Below are positions 9,005 to 16,843 of a stretch of DNA of 43,425 nucleotides, piece by piece. The DNA is from DASZUC01 sp035547775 (GTDB taxonomy: Bacteria; Patescibacteriota; Saccharimonadia; Saccharimonadales; UBA4665). Below the pieces are notes generated by a model. The model did not search any database. It saw only the letters and a program-made list of their open reading frames with translations, and had not been told where the DNA came from. Both the position numbers and the translations under genes were made by a program. How positions within the stretch are numbered: position 1 is the first letter of the stretch; every line of letters starts with the position of its first letter. The DNA lies in NCBI GenBank assembly GCA_035547775.1, contig DASZUC010000019.1:1-43425 (forward strand), written 5' to 3'.

Positions 9005-9289
9005 GTTTTAGCCTTTCGTCCTTTGGGAACTCCTATCCTTTCGGATAGGGGTCGATTTTCTCGGATAGTAGAAACATGCAAGCTGTTTCATAGTCACCTT
9101 CGAAAATCACTCATCAGCATGAACACACATTCATGGAGGCTTGCATGGGTGAAATAGTTCGTAGGGAGATGTTAGGGTCGCTTGTGGCGACGTACTTACA
9201 TTCCTTACAGAACTACTTCACACCATGACCTGGTGTTTCCAGGATTTTTGATCAGTTTGTCTGATCAATCGGTTCTTAGAGAGAAATTG
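9005..9289. other. Hairpin-rich intergenic region at the left border of the island
   Basis: No gene is supported in these 285 bases, but several perfect inverted repeats are: a 10-bp stem with TTTC loop (9029-9052), long-range arms CATGCAAGC (9075-9083) and GCTTGCATG (9139-9147), GATTTTC/GAAAATC (9054-9060, 9102-9108), GTCGC/GCGAC (9177-9191), ACACC/GGTGT (9220-9236), CCTGG/CCAGG followed by ATTTTT (9229-9248), and TTGATCAG/CTGATCAA (9247-9267). TCGGATAG is repeated 20 bp apart (9041, 9061). It may be a small RNA, attenuator or recombination site. Confidence 0.55.
9229..9248 (+). terminator. Possible weak plus-strand terminator
   Basis: CCTGG, TGTTT loop, CCAGG, then ATTTTT. The 5-bp stem with a short T-run could end plus-strand transcripts coming from the CYTH-kinase gene or from the structured region before they enter the convergent gene. 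The stem is short, so this is tentative. Confidence 0.35.
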
Positions 9290-11116
9290 CTAGGCCGGAG
9301 CCTGCTTGTTGGCGTTACGCCGGAAGTTGGCGACGTAGCCAGCGATCTGCTGAGGACTCAGCAGCGTCTCGCCCAAGGCCTCGAGCACTTCCGTGACGTT
9401 CTTGTCCCTGAGGGCCAGCCGCTTGATGATGGTCAGCTGCTTCTTGGTGGCAGCGGGCCGGACTGGACGCGGCGTCTTGGCTTTCTTGGACTTCCGAGGC
9501 TTCGGACGTGTCTTCGACTTCGGCTTGATGGCCTTGGTTGTTGAGGTCTGAGCCACGGGCTCTTCGGTGGGCTGCGGCGACGCTGTTGCCAGCTTGGCCG
9601 ACGGACGCGGGCCCTCCTTGAGGGTGAGCACGGTTGCTCCCCGCTTGACCACCGCTGCTTCGGCGTCGTGCCGCTCGATGTGCTCACGCAGCAAGTCATG
9701 CCGCGTGTCACGCTCTTCAGCAGTGCCGAAGGTGTACGACACCGTCTTCGCCGGTGACTCCAGGAAGTGACTGATGATCCGACGGACCTCAGCCGGCTTG
9801 ACGTGTCCATTGGACACAGCGGCTGGAGCCGACGTTGCATCAGTTGCGCCACCGACCGCCAAAGCACCGATCTTCGATGCCGTAGTCAGTCTGGGCGACC
9901 GTTTGGTCGCTCGCGCGGTTGCAGTTGCTGTTGGCATAGCACCTTCCGTTTCACTTGTAGGAACTCTTGGCACAGGCACCCGAGCCGCCACAGGACGTGA
10001 TGGCTGAGGTTGAACAATATCGACAAAGCCAGCAATCGGCTCGGGTAGAGCCAGTTGCCGACTCGGTCCACCGAGATCGTCGCGCACCCAAACGACTTGA
10101 TCGAGCGGTATAGCCTCGACTTCGTCGATCAGCTGCAAAGCCGTACTGGTTTGACGAGCAAACCGGAGCGGCTGGCTAGTCAGCGCTTGAAGCGCCTGCT
10201 CCAACCACACACGAGGTGTCGTCGGCTCAGTCGGTTCGTACACGCTGAACCAGCCATTATGGTAGAACGACTGACTCGAACGATAGGTGTTGATCGCTAC
10301 CGTCTTGATGTTTAGCTCACAGACCTTGGGCTGCTGCCCGGGTCGCGACAAGCTATCGACGGCTGTCAGCCAGGCACCGTAACTGATTGGAGCTGGTCCA
10401 ATCAAGCGACTGGCGCGCTGCCAAACACGTTCGTAGCCTGCTAGCAGGGCTTGGGCCCGCTTGTTTGTTAGACGACCCGTGGCCACACTGCTCAGGATGA
10501 CGTGCTCAAGATGACTACGCACCCAGAACAGATGCCGGAGCACCATATTCAGAGCACCAGTCGGTTCGAGCCCGGCAGCCAAGTAGCGACCGTACAGCTC
10601 GTCGGCAATAGCCTCCGTAACTTCCGGTGCCAGCCAACGGCAAATCGCCAGCGATTTCAGGCCTTCGCGCACCTGATGACCGTCACGACCGACGTTGGAA
10701 TACGTCGCAATGACCGTCTGCGGATTGCGTCGGGCAAACAGCAAAATCTGGGTCATCACCGGATCGATACCGGTGAGGTAAAAACCGCAGATATCCAGGT
10801 TTAGCACCAGGAATCGTTGGTTCGTTGCCAGATAATGCGTGATGAATTCGCGGAGTTCGCCGTGATACAGCCTAACCTTCAGCTCACCGCGCTGGGCACG
10901 TTGAGCTTGGAGGGTGTATACGGCTGGATCGTTCTCGACTGAGTGGACACGATGACTCGGTACTCCGAGAGCGTCCAATAGTCGTGCCTCCTCTTGGCTG
11001 TCACCAAGCAAGACAAGATGGTCCCCACCGCGAAGCAGCTGCATGGGCAGCTGTGCGGGCAGGAACTCCTCATAGAAGTATCTGCGCACAAGCGCCTTGG
11101 CAGGAGCTTCCCACAT
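9290..11116 (-). CDS. Rossmann/methyltransferase-like protein with basic C-terminal tail
   Basis: 608 residues from the ATG at 11116, which has AAGGAG 7 nt upstream; an in-frame ATG at 11167 lies inside the promoter spacer and is rejected. Residues ~30-145 read as a Rossmann fold: HLVLLGDSQEEARLL (33-47, glycine-loop-like), HSVENDPA (58-65, acidic end of strand 2), FLVLNLDICGFYL (102-114) and TVIATYSNVGRDG. This suggests a SAM-dependent methyltransferase or a relative, but no motif IV such as NPPY or DPPY fixes a DNA-methylase identity. Residues ~370-560 are Ala/Thr/Pro-rich with a Lys/Arg block (528-556) like histone H1 tails, and 560-600 is a small helical, HTH-like end. It is divergent from the regulator at 11298. 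The specific function is unknown. Confidence 0.75.
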   Translation of the reverse strand: MWEAPAKALVRRYFYEEFLPAQLPMQLLRGGDHLVLLGDSQEEARLLDALGVPSHRVHSVENDPAVYTLQAQRAQRGELKVRLYHGELREFITHYLATNQRFLVLNLDICGFYLTGIDPVMTQILLFARRNPQTVIATYSNVGRDGHQVREGLKSLAICRWLAPEVTEAIADELYGRYLAAGLEPTGALNMVLRHLFWVRSHLEHVILSSVATGRLTNKRAQALLAGYERVWQRASRLIGPAPISYGAWLTAVDSLSRPGQQPKVCELNIKTVAINTYRSSQSFYHNGWFSVYEPTEPTTPRVWLEQALQALTSQPLRFARQTSTALQLIDEVEAIPLDQVVWVRDDLGGPSRQLALPEPIAGFVDIVQPQPSRPVAARVPVPRVPTSETEGAMPTATATARATKRSPRLTTASKIGALAVGGATDATSAPAAVSNGHVKPAEVRRIISHFLESPAKTVSYTFGTAEERDTRHDLLREHIERHDAEAAVVKRGATVLTLKEGPRPSAKLATASPQPTEEPVAQTSTTKAIKPKSKTRPKPRKSKKAKTPRPVRPAATKKQLTIIKRLALRDKNVTEVLEALGETLLSPQQIAGYVANFRRNANKQAPA

Positions 11117-11157
11117 ATTTCTCTCCTTGTTAAAGAACCGCCCACTCTGGAATACAT

Positions 11158-11186
11158 AGTTTACCATTATCAGATGTAATGGTCAA
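11158..11186 (-). promoter_or_regulatory. Sigma-70 promoter of the methyltransferase-like gene
   Basis: On the minus strand TTGACC (11186-11181), a 17-bp spacer, and TAAACT (11163-11158). Near-consensus hexamers with ideal spacing. The spacer contains the inverted repeat at 11164-11182, so a bound repressor would block RNA polymerase. Confidence 0.75.
11164..11182. promoter_or_regulatory. Inverted repeat, candidate operator 1
   Basis: CCATTA, 7 nt, TAATGG: perfect 6-bp arms filling the -35/-10 spacer of the minus-strand promoter. Its position makes it a likely binding site for the adjacent multi-HTH protein. Confidence 0.55.
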
Positions 11187-11188
11187 TC

Positions 11189-11205
11189 GGTCAGACCTCC
11201 TGACC
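11189..11205. promoter_or_regulatory. Inverted repeat, candidate operator 2
   Basis: GGTCAG, ACCTC, CTGACC: perfect 6-bp arms, just upstream of both divergent promoters; GGTCA also occurs at 11181. It could be a second operator for the same regulator. Confidence 0.5.
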
Positions 11206-11219
11206 TCTTGTTTAACTGA

Positions 11220-11248
11220 TTGACAAAGAAGTAAATAACAAGTATAGT
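11220..11248 (+). promoter_or_regulatory. Consensus sigma-70 promoter of the HTH-GHKL operon
   Basis: TTGACA (11220-11225), 17-bp spacer, TATAGT (11243-11248). This is the best match to the consensus in the window. An inverted repeat AGTAT-AGTA-ATACT (11241-11254) overlaps the -10. Confidence 0.85.
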
Positions 11249-11253
11249 AATAC

Positions 11254-11273
11254 TACTTCGTACCTTTACAACT
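11254..11273 (+). promoter_or_regulatory. Leader motif shared with the other island promoter
   Basis: TACTTCGTACCTTTACAACT just after the -10. A near-copy, with a TT insertion and one substitution (CGTACNTTTACAACT conserved), occupies the same place in the leader of the 581-residue gene at 16817-16838 on the minus strand. It is probably a shared operator or initial-transcript signal. Confidence 0.6.
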
Positions 11274-11297
11274 AGGTTCAAGAAAAGGAAGTGAGAG

Positions 11298-12671
11298 ATG
11301 ACCCGAGATGGGCCTCTGACTGCAGAGGAGCTGCGCAAGCGGCTGCTGGCGCTGTCTGATAAACAGCGGCAGTTGCACGCCAAGCTACTGGAATACATGA
11401 CCAAAAACGCCTGCTCGACCAACACTGTTGCGAACCGAGCCGACATTTCCCGGTCAAGTGTTTCCGAGTTTCACGCAAAGCGCACTGCTATCTGTGGCGG
11501 CAAGACCCTCAACGGGTTGTGTCAGCTACTGGATTGTGGAGCGCTCGGTGAAGAAATCGAAGATCTGGCTAAGCCGATCGTCGACCGCTACAAGACTGTC
11601 AGCCTGTTCTCCAAGGACGTCATCGTGACGTTCACCGACCTGCTGGGCGCCTATCAGGACAGTGCCAATCGAACCACCATGAAGGAGTTTGCCCAAGCCT
11701 TTGGCGAGCACTCTGAACTGGTGGCGACCGTTCTGAACGCCTCGCGCGACGGGTTGGAGACATTGACCGACAGAACTCTGCAAGGCGAACTACTGAGCAC
11801 GCTTATCGATGGCGTTGAGGGCAACCTCAATGCTGTGCGCGCCCAGAAGCAGCAAACGATTACGACTGCTATCCAGCATCTGGATAGCGTCATCGAGCAG
11901 CTGCTAGTTCGTTACCAGACGAGAACAGCCATCAGTGACGCGCTGGATCTACCGGCGACGACGCTGCGGCATGTCGTGTCTGGTCGAGCCAGTCTCGAAA
12001 AGATTTTGGAGGTAACGGCCCTGGTCGAAAGCCTGCTACATGTTGACCCGACTGACCCGCATGAGCGGCTCCGGCAGGTTCACAAGAAGCTGGTAAGACG
12101 CTATGGAACCAAGGTTGCTGTTGCGAAAGCACTCAATATCCCGCGTAGCACGCTGGATGATGTGCTGAACAGTAAGCGGCCCAACCCCGAGCAACTGGGG
12201 CGACTCCTCCAAAAGGCTGAACAACTGCTGTCTGGTTCGCCAGGCACGACTGCCCAGCCGGCACCCAGCCGACCGAGCAGTTCCCCAGCACTCGCTGAGA
12301 GGACACCGATTCCGAGCGCGAGCTCGACCCTGGCCCTGGCTGGTTTGGGTGGTGTTACGACTGACGAGGGCGTTCCGTACGTCCTGACCGCTGAAAGTTT
12401 TCAGCAATTGGCAGATGTGCCCCTGGTAGCCCTGAGCGAGACTTTGTGCTCGTTCATCCAGATGACACGGCTGCTGCTGAACATCGGTTCGCAGGTCCAA
12501 GACGATACTACCCGCAAAGTCCTTCGGGATGGCGTTGGTAAAGAAGTTGAGGAGCTGCAGTCAGCCATCGAAGCATTCACCTTTGCCCATCCCAACCGAC
12601 TGCTCGACACCCTCGCCGCCCAGCGGGAGTGGCGATCGAGCCAAACTCGAGGATCGAAGGAGAAGTCATGA
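11298..12671 (+). CDS. Multi-HTH DNA-binding regulator-like protein
   Basis: 457 residues with at least three Xre/Cro-like helix-turn-helix units: 40-78 (TNTVANRADISRSSVSEFHA), 205-247 (TRTAISDALDLPATTLRHVV) and 267-311 (TKVAVAKALNIPRSTLDDVL). A fourth, weaker one may lie at 125-165. Units two and three are clearly alike, pointing to internal duplication. A Pro/Ser-rich linker (315-345) leads to a helical C-terminal domain. The ATG has a good ribosome site (AAGGAAGTGAG). It is the first gene of an operon; its stop overlaps the next start as ATGA, so the GHKL ATPase is translationally coupled. The inverted repeats upstream suggest autoregulation and control of the divergent gene. The biological role is not known. 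Confidence 0.8.
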   Translation: MTRDGPLTAEELRKRLLALSDKQRQLHAKLLEYMTKNACSTNTVANRADISRSSVSEFHAKRTAICGGKTLNGLCQLLDCGALGEEIEDLAKPIVDRYKTVSLFSKDVIVTFTDLLGAYQDSANRTTMKEFAQAFGEHSELVATVLNASRDGLETLTDRTLQGELLSTLIDGVEGNLNAVRAQKQQTITTAIQHLDSVIEQLLVRYQTRTAISDALDLPATTLRHVVSGRASLEKILEVTALVESLLHVDPTDPHERLRQVHKKLVRRYGTKVAVAKALNIPRSTLDDVLNSKRPNPEQLGRLLQKAEQLLSGSPGTTAQPAPSRPSSSPALAERTPIPSASSTLALAGLGGVTTDEGVPYVLTAESFQQLADVPLVALSETLCSFIQMTRLLLNIGSQVQDDTTRKVLRDGVGKEVEELQSAIEAFTFAHPNRLLDTLAAQREWRSSQTRGSKEKS

Positions 12672-14716
12672 GTCCACGGAAAGCATCGGGAGTCGCCAGT
12701 ACGGCGCCGCCCAGAAGTACCAACGTCAGCGTGCAAGTGGGACCGAGTTTCTGGACGAACCAGTTCCAGAAGCCCATGCTCCACTGCTTGATCGAGATGA
12801 TCAAGAACGCATTTGACTGGAGCTCGGGCGTGGTGAAGTTCATCACGAACGAGAATCGGACGGAGATCCGCTACGTCGATGACGGCTGCGGTATGAGCGA
12901 GAAGAACCGGAGCGCTTTCCTGTCGTTGGCCCTGTCCAACGCTCGAGGCGAGCAGTCCGGAACTTTCGGTACCGGTGCCAAGTACATGATCATCAGTCAC
13001 TCGAGTCATGTGCGGGTGCTGACGGCGCCGCAGGACGAGCCCGACCTTGTGTACGTGATGGAGTTCACGCCCAGCGAGCTGATCGCCGCGTACTCCAGCA
13101 ACGGAACCATTGAGGCGGTTGCGTACCCCAAGTCCCCTGAGACCTGGCCGTACGAGAGCCGCTTCGGTACCGAGATCACGTACACGCTCAAGGACCCGAG
13201 CTCGCGCGGTATCTACCGTGGTGCTCAGCTGGCTCAGAAGCTGTCCGACCGGCTCGACAACGTGCTGGTCGATGGTGGCATGGTGCTGGTTGACGGTCAA
13301 AAGCTGCCTAAGAAGCAGCTGGCGCCCGGCAGCCGACTCTTCGTGCTCCAGCAGCCCGCCGAAGCCAACCCAACGTTGGGGCGGATCAAGCTGGAGTTCT
13401 ACCGGCCGGCCAAGAAGTCATCCGACGAAGATCTGCGGATGACTGATCGGTCCATCGGCGAGGTGTCATTCCGCGATGTCTTCGTTAAGCAACTGCTGAC
13501 GGACGACCATCGCGCCATGGTGCCCCCGCTCTTTCTCGAGGGCGAGGTCTGCGGTCTCATCACCGCCGGCTTCCTCCACGATCACGTCGACGAGAGTCGC
13601 GACCGCTACAAGGTCAGCGTCGCCGATGACGAGCGGGTCAACGAGCTACTTCGATTGCTGCACACCGTGCAAGCGGATGTGGCCACCCACCTGGGCATCA
13701 AGCTCAAGAGCGCCGACACCGTCGACGCTCGCGGCAAGGCCGAGGTGGAGGAGCTGATCGATCGGCTGCGCCAGCGCTACGACGCCTCGGGCGACGTGCC
13801 GCCAGGCTCAGGCGATGGGGAAACCCCTGATCCCGACAAGACGACGTCCCAGAAGCGTAAGCCGCCCGCACCCGGGCTGCCTTACCTGAAGGTCGATCGT
13901 CCGGAGTACGAGCTCGACGAGACCATCACGGTCACCCTCGTGGTGCCCAACGGTGATCCCAGCGAGTTCAAATTCCACTGGGAGGCGAGCAAAGCCAAGC
14001 TCGAGAGCCAGGAAGACGGCAAGCTGGTGCTTCGCGCCAGTGAGCTCGGCCGTGGTCTGGTCACCGCTATCAACCCGCGAACCGGGGAGCTGGCGAAGAC
14101 CAACTACGAGATCGTGCTAGAGCGGCGGTTTCACCTGTCCGCTCGTCTGTCGGGCATCAGCATGGGCTCGCAATTCACCGTGGTCGCTGTCAACAGTGAC
14201 CGCCTGAAAGGCGAGGTGAACTGGAAGCTGGAAAACGGGTACGGCCAACTCAAGGTCGCCCCCCGTGGCCAGTCTGCCACGTTTATTCCCAGCAAGCCCG
14301 GCCGAGCACTGATCGCTGCCAGCGACAGTCTGAACCCGGAGGTCAGCGATGTTTGCGACCTGCGTGTTCACCCGGCTCAGAGCGGCGAGGCACCTCTGCG
14401 CATCCGTGATCAGTTCTTCACGGTCGTGTGGAGCGGTTTCGCCGAGAATGCCTACGATTTCCGCAAGCTGGCTACCATCGTGTATGCCGGTAGCGGTGAG
14501 GTCCACCGTCTGTACTTCAACCTCGCAGCCCCTGGCTACGAGGCCGCACTGAAGTCCGGTGGCTTTCACGAGATCGTGGCTTACGCCTTGGCGTACGAAT
14601 TCGCCAAGCACTTCTGCATCGACTACGATGAGCTCGACTCGTCGGATGTGAAGAGCGTCATGCTCAGCATCCAAAACGAGGCGTCGCTCCTCTTCGAGGA
14701 GATGCTGGGCAAGTAG
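12668..14716 (+). CDS. GHKL-fold ATPase with Ig-like domains (MORC/MutL-like ATP site)
   Basis: 682 residues from the ATG at 12668 (AAGGAG 7-8 nt upstream, ATGA overlap with the previous stop); the longer in-frame start at 12629 has no such site. Residues 35-175 carry the Bergerat ATP-binding motifs: N-box EMIKNA (E43, N47), G1 DDGCG (71-75) and G2 GTFGTGAK (98-105). There is no H-box or kinase signature, so it is not a classical histidine kinase; the GxxGxGxK form resembles MORC, MutL and GyrB types, which dimerise on ATP and act on DNA or other large substrates. Residues ~405-570 look like two beta-sandwich Ig-like domains, and 580-682 is a mixed C-terminal domain. The linker 375-402 is Pro/Gly/charged. 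Such ATPases occur in several anti-phage systems, which is the inferred context here. Confidence 0.85.
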   Translation: MSPRKASGVASTAPPRSTNVSVQVGPSFWTNQFQKPMLHCLIEMIKNAFDWSSGVVKFITNENRTEIRYVDDGCGMSEKNRSAFLSLALSNARGEQSGTFGTGAKYMIISHSSHVRVLTAPQDEPDLVYVMEFTPSELIAAYSSNGTIEAVAYPKSPETWPYESRFGTEITYTLKDPSSRGIYRGAQLAQKLSDRLDNVLVDGGMVLVDGQKLPKKQLAPGSRLFVLQQPAEANPTLGRIKLEFYRPAKKSSDEDLRMTDRSIGEVSFRDVFVKQLLTDDHRAMVPPLFLEGEVCGLITAGFLHDHVDESRDRYKVSVADDERVNELLRLLHTVQADVATHLGIKLKSADTVDARGKAEVEELIDRLRQRYDASGDVPPGSGDGETPDPDKTTSQKRKPPAPGLPYLKVDRPEYELDETITVTLVVPNGDPSEFKFHWEASKAKLESQEDGKLVLRASELGRGLVTAINPRTGELAKTNYEIVLERRFHLSARLSGISMGSQFTVVAVNSDRLKGEVNWKLENGYGQLKVAPRGQSATFIPSKPGRALIAASDSLNPEVSDVCDLRVHPAQSGEAPLRIRDQFFTVVWSGFAENAYDFRKLATIVYAGSGEVHRLYFNLAAPGYEAALKSGGFHEIVAYALAYEFAKHFCIDYDELDSSDVKSVMLSIQNEASLLFEEMLGK

Positions 14717-14821
14717 CCCTTCTTGAATCAACGAAGCAAGTACCCATGAACGAGGGGTGAAAAAGTATCTTCGGATACATCGTTCTGGCTCTGGGGAGAG
14801 ACAGCCAACACGAAACTCCCT

Positions 14822-14884
14822 GGGTGGAGAACTGCATTTGTTTTGATCGCTTCTAGCGACCACTTACAAATCAGTTTTCCACCC
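14822..14884. other. Long compound hairpin, candidate small RNA element
   Basis: Outer stem GGGTGGAGAACTG (14822-14834) pairs with CAGTTTTCCACCC (14872-14884), 13 bp with one G-U. After one bulged base, ATTTGT (14836-14841) pairs with ACAAAT (14866-14871). Inside, TCGCT (14847-14851) pairs with AGCGA (14855-14859). Confidence 0.6.
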
Positions 14885-14971
14885 CTCACCGTCCACAAAG
14901 TAAGAGTTGTGCTGATGAGCTGTAAGGCAGCGAAACGGTAAAAGCAATTAATAAAAACCTGGCCTAAAATG

Positions 14972-15039
14972 AAAAAGGACCCGGGAGGATAATGAGTGAA
15001 CCGTAATGGTTCAAACAAAATCCTCACCGGATCCCTTTT
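14972..15039. terminator. Bidirectional terminator between convergent island genes
   Basis: A-rich AAAAAGGACCCGGGAGGAT (14972-14990) pairs imperfectly with ATCCTCACCGGATCCCTTTT (15020-15039), with an inner GAACC-gtaat-GGTTC hairpin (14998-15012). The stem ends in T-runs on both strands, fitting genes that converge from both sides. Confidence 0.7.
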
Positions 15040-15046
15040 CGTTCGC

Positions 15047-16792
15047 TTACTCGTTGCTGAAAGGCTTGCGCTTGGCCAGTCTCTGATCGGTGCGAGTCTG
15101 ATAAGCTTCCAGAATGTCTTCTGATCGCAAATCGTGCTTCGCACAGAGATCCAAACCGCGCTGTCTGGCATGCTGGACAAGTCGCCAGTACCAGAATTTG
15201 GTGGGGTCTTTACCGCGTGACTGCTGGAACCTAATCCAGTGGATCTGCGGATTGTCGAGCTCCCGCCATAGGCCAATACGACCGAGCCCGCTGCCATCAG
15301 CTTCGACGTTGTAGGAGTAGCTGTCTAGCATCTCCTGCAAATCGTTGCGATAGCGCAAGCGCTCTTCTTCGGTGATCCTTTGCAGAATCTCCAAAATGTC
15401 GAGAATGACCCGCAGTTGGGTACCCATCAGGTAGCCCCTGGCTTGACCGCAGTACCGCACAGCGCCGACAGCCACAACCAGCTCGTAGAGCTCCTGTAGG
15501 CGATCGTAATCGCTGTCGTACTCACTCTCGTCTTCGTCGGCATCTTCATCATCCATGGCCGGCAGCGAAGCAGCAAGCTCCACGGCCGCAATGGTTGGCT
15601 GAAGGTCAAGTGCACCTTCCAGCCGCTCGATGTAGCTTTGGACATTGACGAGTGTGCGCTCAGTCTCCACGTTCAGACGCGGTGTCTGATCGAGCAGTGA
15701 GCGAACGATGTCAGCCAAGTCACGCAGTCGGGTTTCGACAGCGTGCAGACTGGACCAGTCTTGATCTGTCTGCAGGGCCTGCCAGCGCTCGAAGTCCGGC
15801 CTACTCAACAACTCGCTCGTCAAAGCGTAGTCGTCGATATCGGCTCGGATACCTCGGTCGATGACTTCCCGATACTGCCGAATCAGTCGCATCTGCGACG
15901 TCACAGCGGTCAGCTCGGCCAGTAGCGGCTCGGTGGTTGCCCGGGCGCTCGCCTGTTCGGCGGCGGCGGTTCGCACCTCGGCGCGGATCTTTTGGACCCG
16001 AGCCTGAGCTTCTTCGGCGGCTTTCACCATGATGTCGGCCTGGGCCGGATCTGGGTTCTGCATGTAGCGACTGGCGCGCGTCCGGAAGCCGTCTTCGGAA
16101 AGCTCCGAAAACCACTCCAAATGCTCGTTCAGCCACGCCGGCAGTTGACCCAGCTCCAGATTGTTACAGACTGCCATCTGTTTCTCGAGGCGCTCAATCA
16201 GTTCCTTGAGCTCACGCTCACCTTTTTCAAGGTGATCGTAAATCCCCAGGCCCTTTTCGAGTGCATCGACGAATTCGACAGCTTCAGTGGTGATGCGATC
16301 GTCATGACCGGCAACAATGCCAACCATGCCTTCGGCTAGCGCGCTTTGTGCAAGCGCTCTGGCCTCAAGCTCGGTCAGCTCGACAGTTGCCGTGCTTGCC
16401 GCCTGCATCAGGCCGTAAGCCATGGCTTGCATCGCCTGCTGAGCCGCACCCATGCGACCGGCAGCCAACAGCTCCAAGAGCTGTGGCAAGTCGTCGAGCG
16501 CTCCGCGCAATTCCTGCGCAAAGCGGCCGGCAACACCGTCGTTCACGAGGCCGGCTTGCAGTTGAACCATCAATTCCGACCAAAGCTCGGTCAGAGCCGT
16601 CGCATCTAGATCCGTGTTAACCCAACCTTCAAGGCCGAGAACCGGACGGTGCTTGCGCTGCTGCGAGTCCCATACGTACAAATCGGTGATAACACCGAGG
16701 TGTAGCGTAGAGGGGTCTACCGGCACGAAATCTTCGGCGATCTCCGGACCGGCAGGTATCTTGATCCAATACCGCCTGTCGCGTTCGGCCAT
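15047..16792 (-). CDS. Large helical protein of unknown function (island gene)
   Basis: 581 residues, not recognised. The N-terminal ~60 residues look like a small beta domain (RRYWIKIPAGPEI, VITDLYVWDSQQRKHRPVLGLEGWV). Residues 65-400 are mostly helix with coiled-coil-like stretches (185-206, 255-300). An acidic block (MDDEDADEDESEYDSDYD, 413-430) separates this from a second helical domain (430-581) rich in aromatic residues near the end (WIRFQQSRGKDPTKFWYWRL). There is no signal peptide, membrane segment or catalytic motif. The ATG has GAAGGG upstream and its own consensus-like promoter with the leader motif shared with the HTH-GHKL operon, so the two units are probably co-regulated. It may be a structural or adaptor partner. 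Confidence 0.75.
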   Translation of the reverse strand: MAERDRRYWIKIPAGPEIAEDFVPVDPSTLHLGVITDLYVWDSQQRKHRPVLGLEGWVNTDLDATALTELWSELMVQLQAGLVNDGVAGRFAQELRGALDDLPQLLELLAAGRMGAAQQAMQAMAYGLMQAASTATVELTELEARALAQSALAEGMVGIVAGHDDRITTEAVEFVDALEKGLGIYDHLEKGERELKELIERLEKQMAVCNNLELGQLPAWLNEHLEWFSELSEDGFRTRASRYMQNPDPAQADIMVKAAEEAQARVQKIRAEVRTAAAEQASARATTEPLLAELTAVTSQMRLIRQYREVIDRGIRADIDDYALTSELLSRPDFERWQALQTDQDWSSLHAVETRLRDLADIVRSLLDQTPRLNVETERTLVNVQSYIERLEGALDLQPTIAAVELAASLPAMDDEDADEDESEYDSDYDRLQELYELVVAVGAVRYCGQARGYLMGTQLRVILDILEILQRITEEERLRYRNDLQEMLDSYSYNVEADGSGLGRIGLWRELDNPQIHWIRFQQSRGKDPTKFWYWRLVQHARQRGLDLCAKHDLRSEDILEAYQTRTDQRLAKRKPFSNE

Positions 16793-16816
16793 TCTGGCAC
16801 CCTTCTGTAGTCTCTC

Positions 16817-16838
16817 AGTTGTAAACGTACGAAAAGTA
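16817..16838 (-). promoter_or_regulatory. Second copy of the island leader motif
   Basis: On the minus strand this region reads TACTTTTCGTAC followed by GTTTACAACT. It matches 11254-11273 except for a TT insertion and one base, and lies in the same position just downstream of a -10. Confidence 0.6.
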
Positions 16839-16843
16839 CCTTA

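Larger units (their letters stand above)
14717..15046. other. Structured intergenic region between convergent genes
   Basis: No gene is supported. It contains a GTATC-TTCG-GATAC tetraloop hairpin (14766-14779), a long compound hairpin (14822-14884), an alternative partner GAGGGGT (14752-14758) for ACCCCTC (14881-14887), and a bidirectional terminator (14972-15039). The size and mutually exclusive pairings suit a small RNA or an attenuator. Confidence 0.55.

Noticed and set aside
9032..9049. Hairpin CCTATCC-TTTC-GGATAGG as a Rho-independent terminator
   Set aside because: The stem is followed by GGTCGATTTTC rather than a T-tract.
9182..9544. Open frame on the plus strand across the end of the methyltransferase-like gene
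   Set aside because: It is mostly antisense to a well-supported gene, with no ribosome site and no plausible domain.
11117..11167. Upstream ATG for the methyltransferase-like gene
   Set aside because: It falls between the -35 and -10 of its own promoter; the ATG at 11116 has a good ribosome site.
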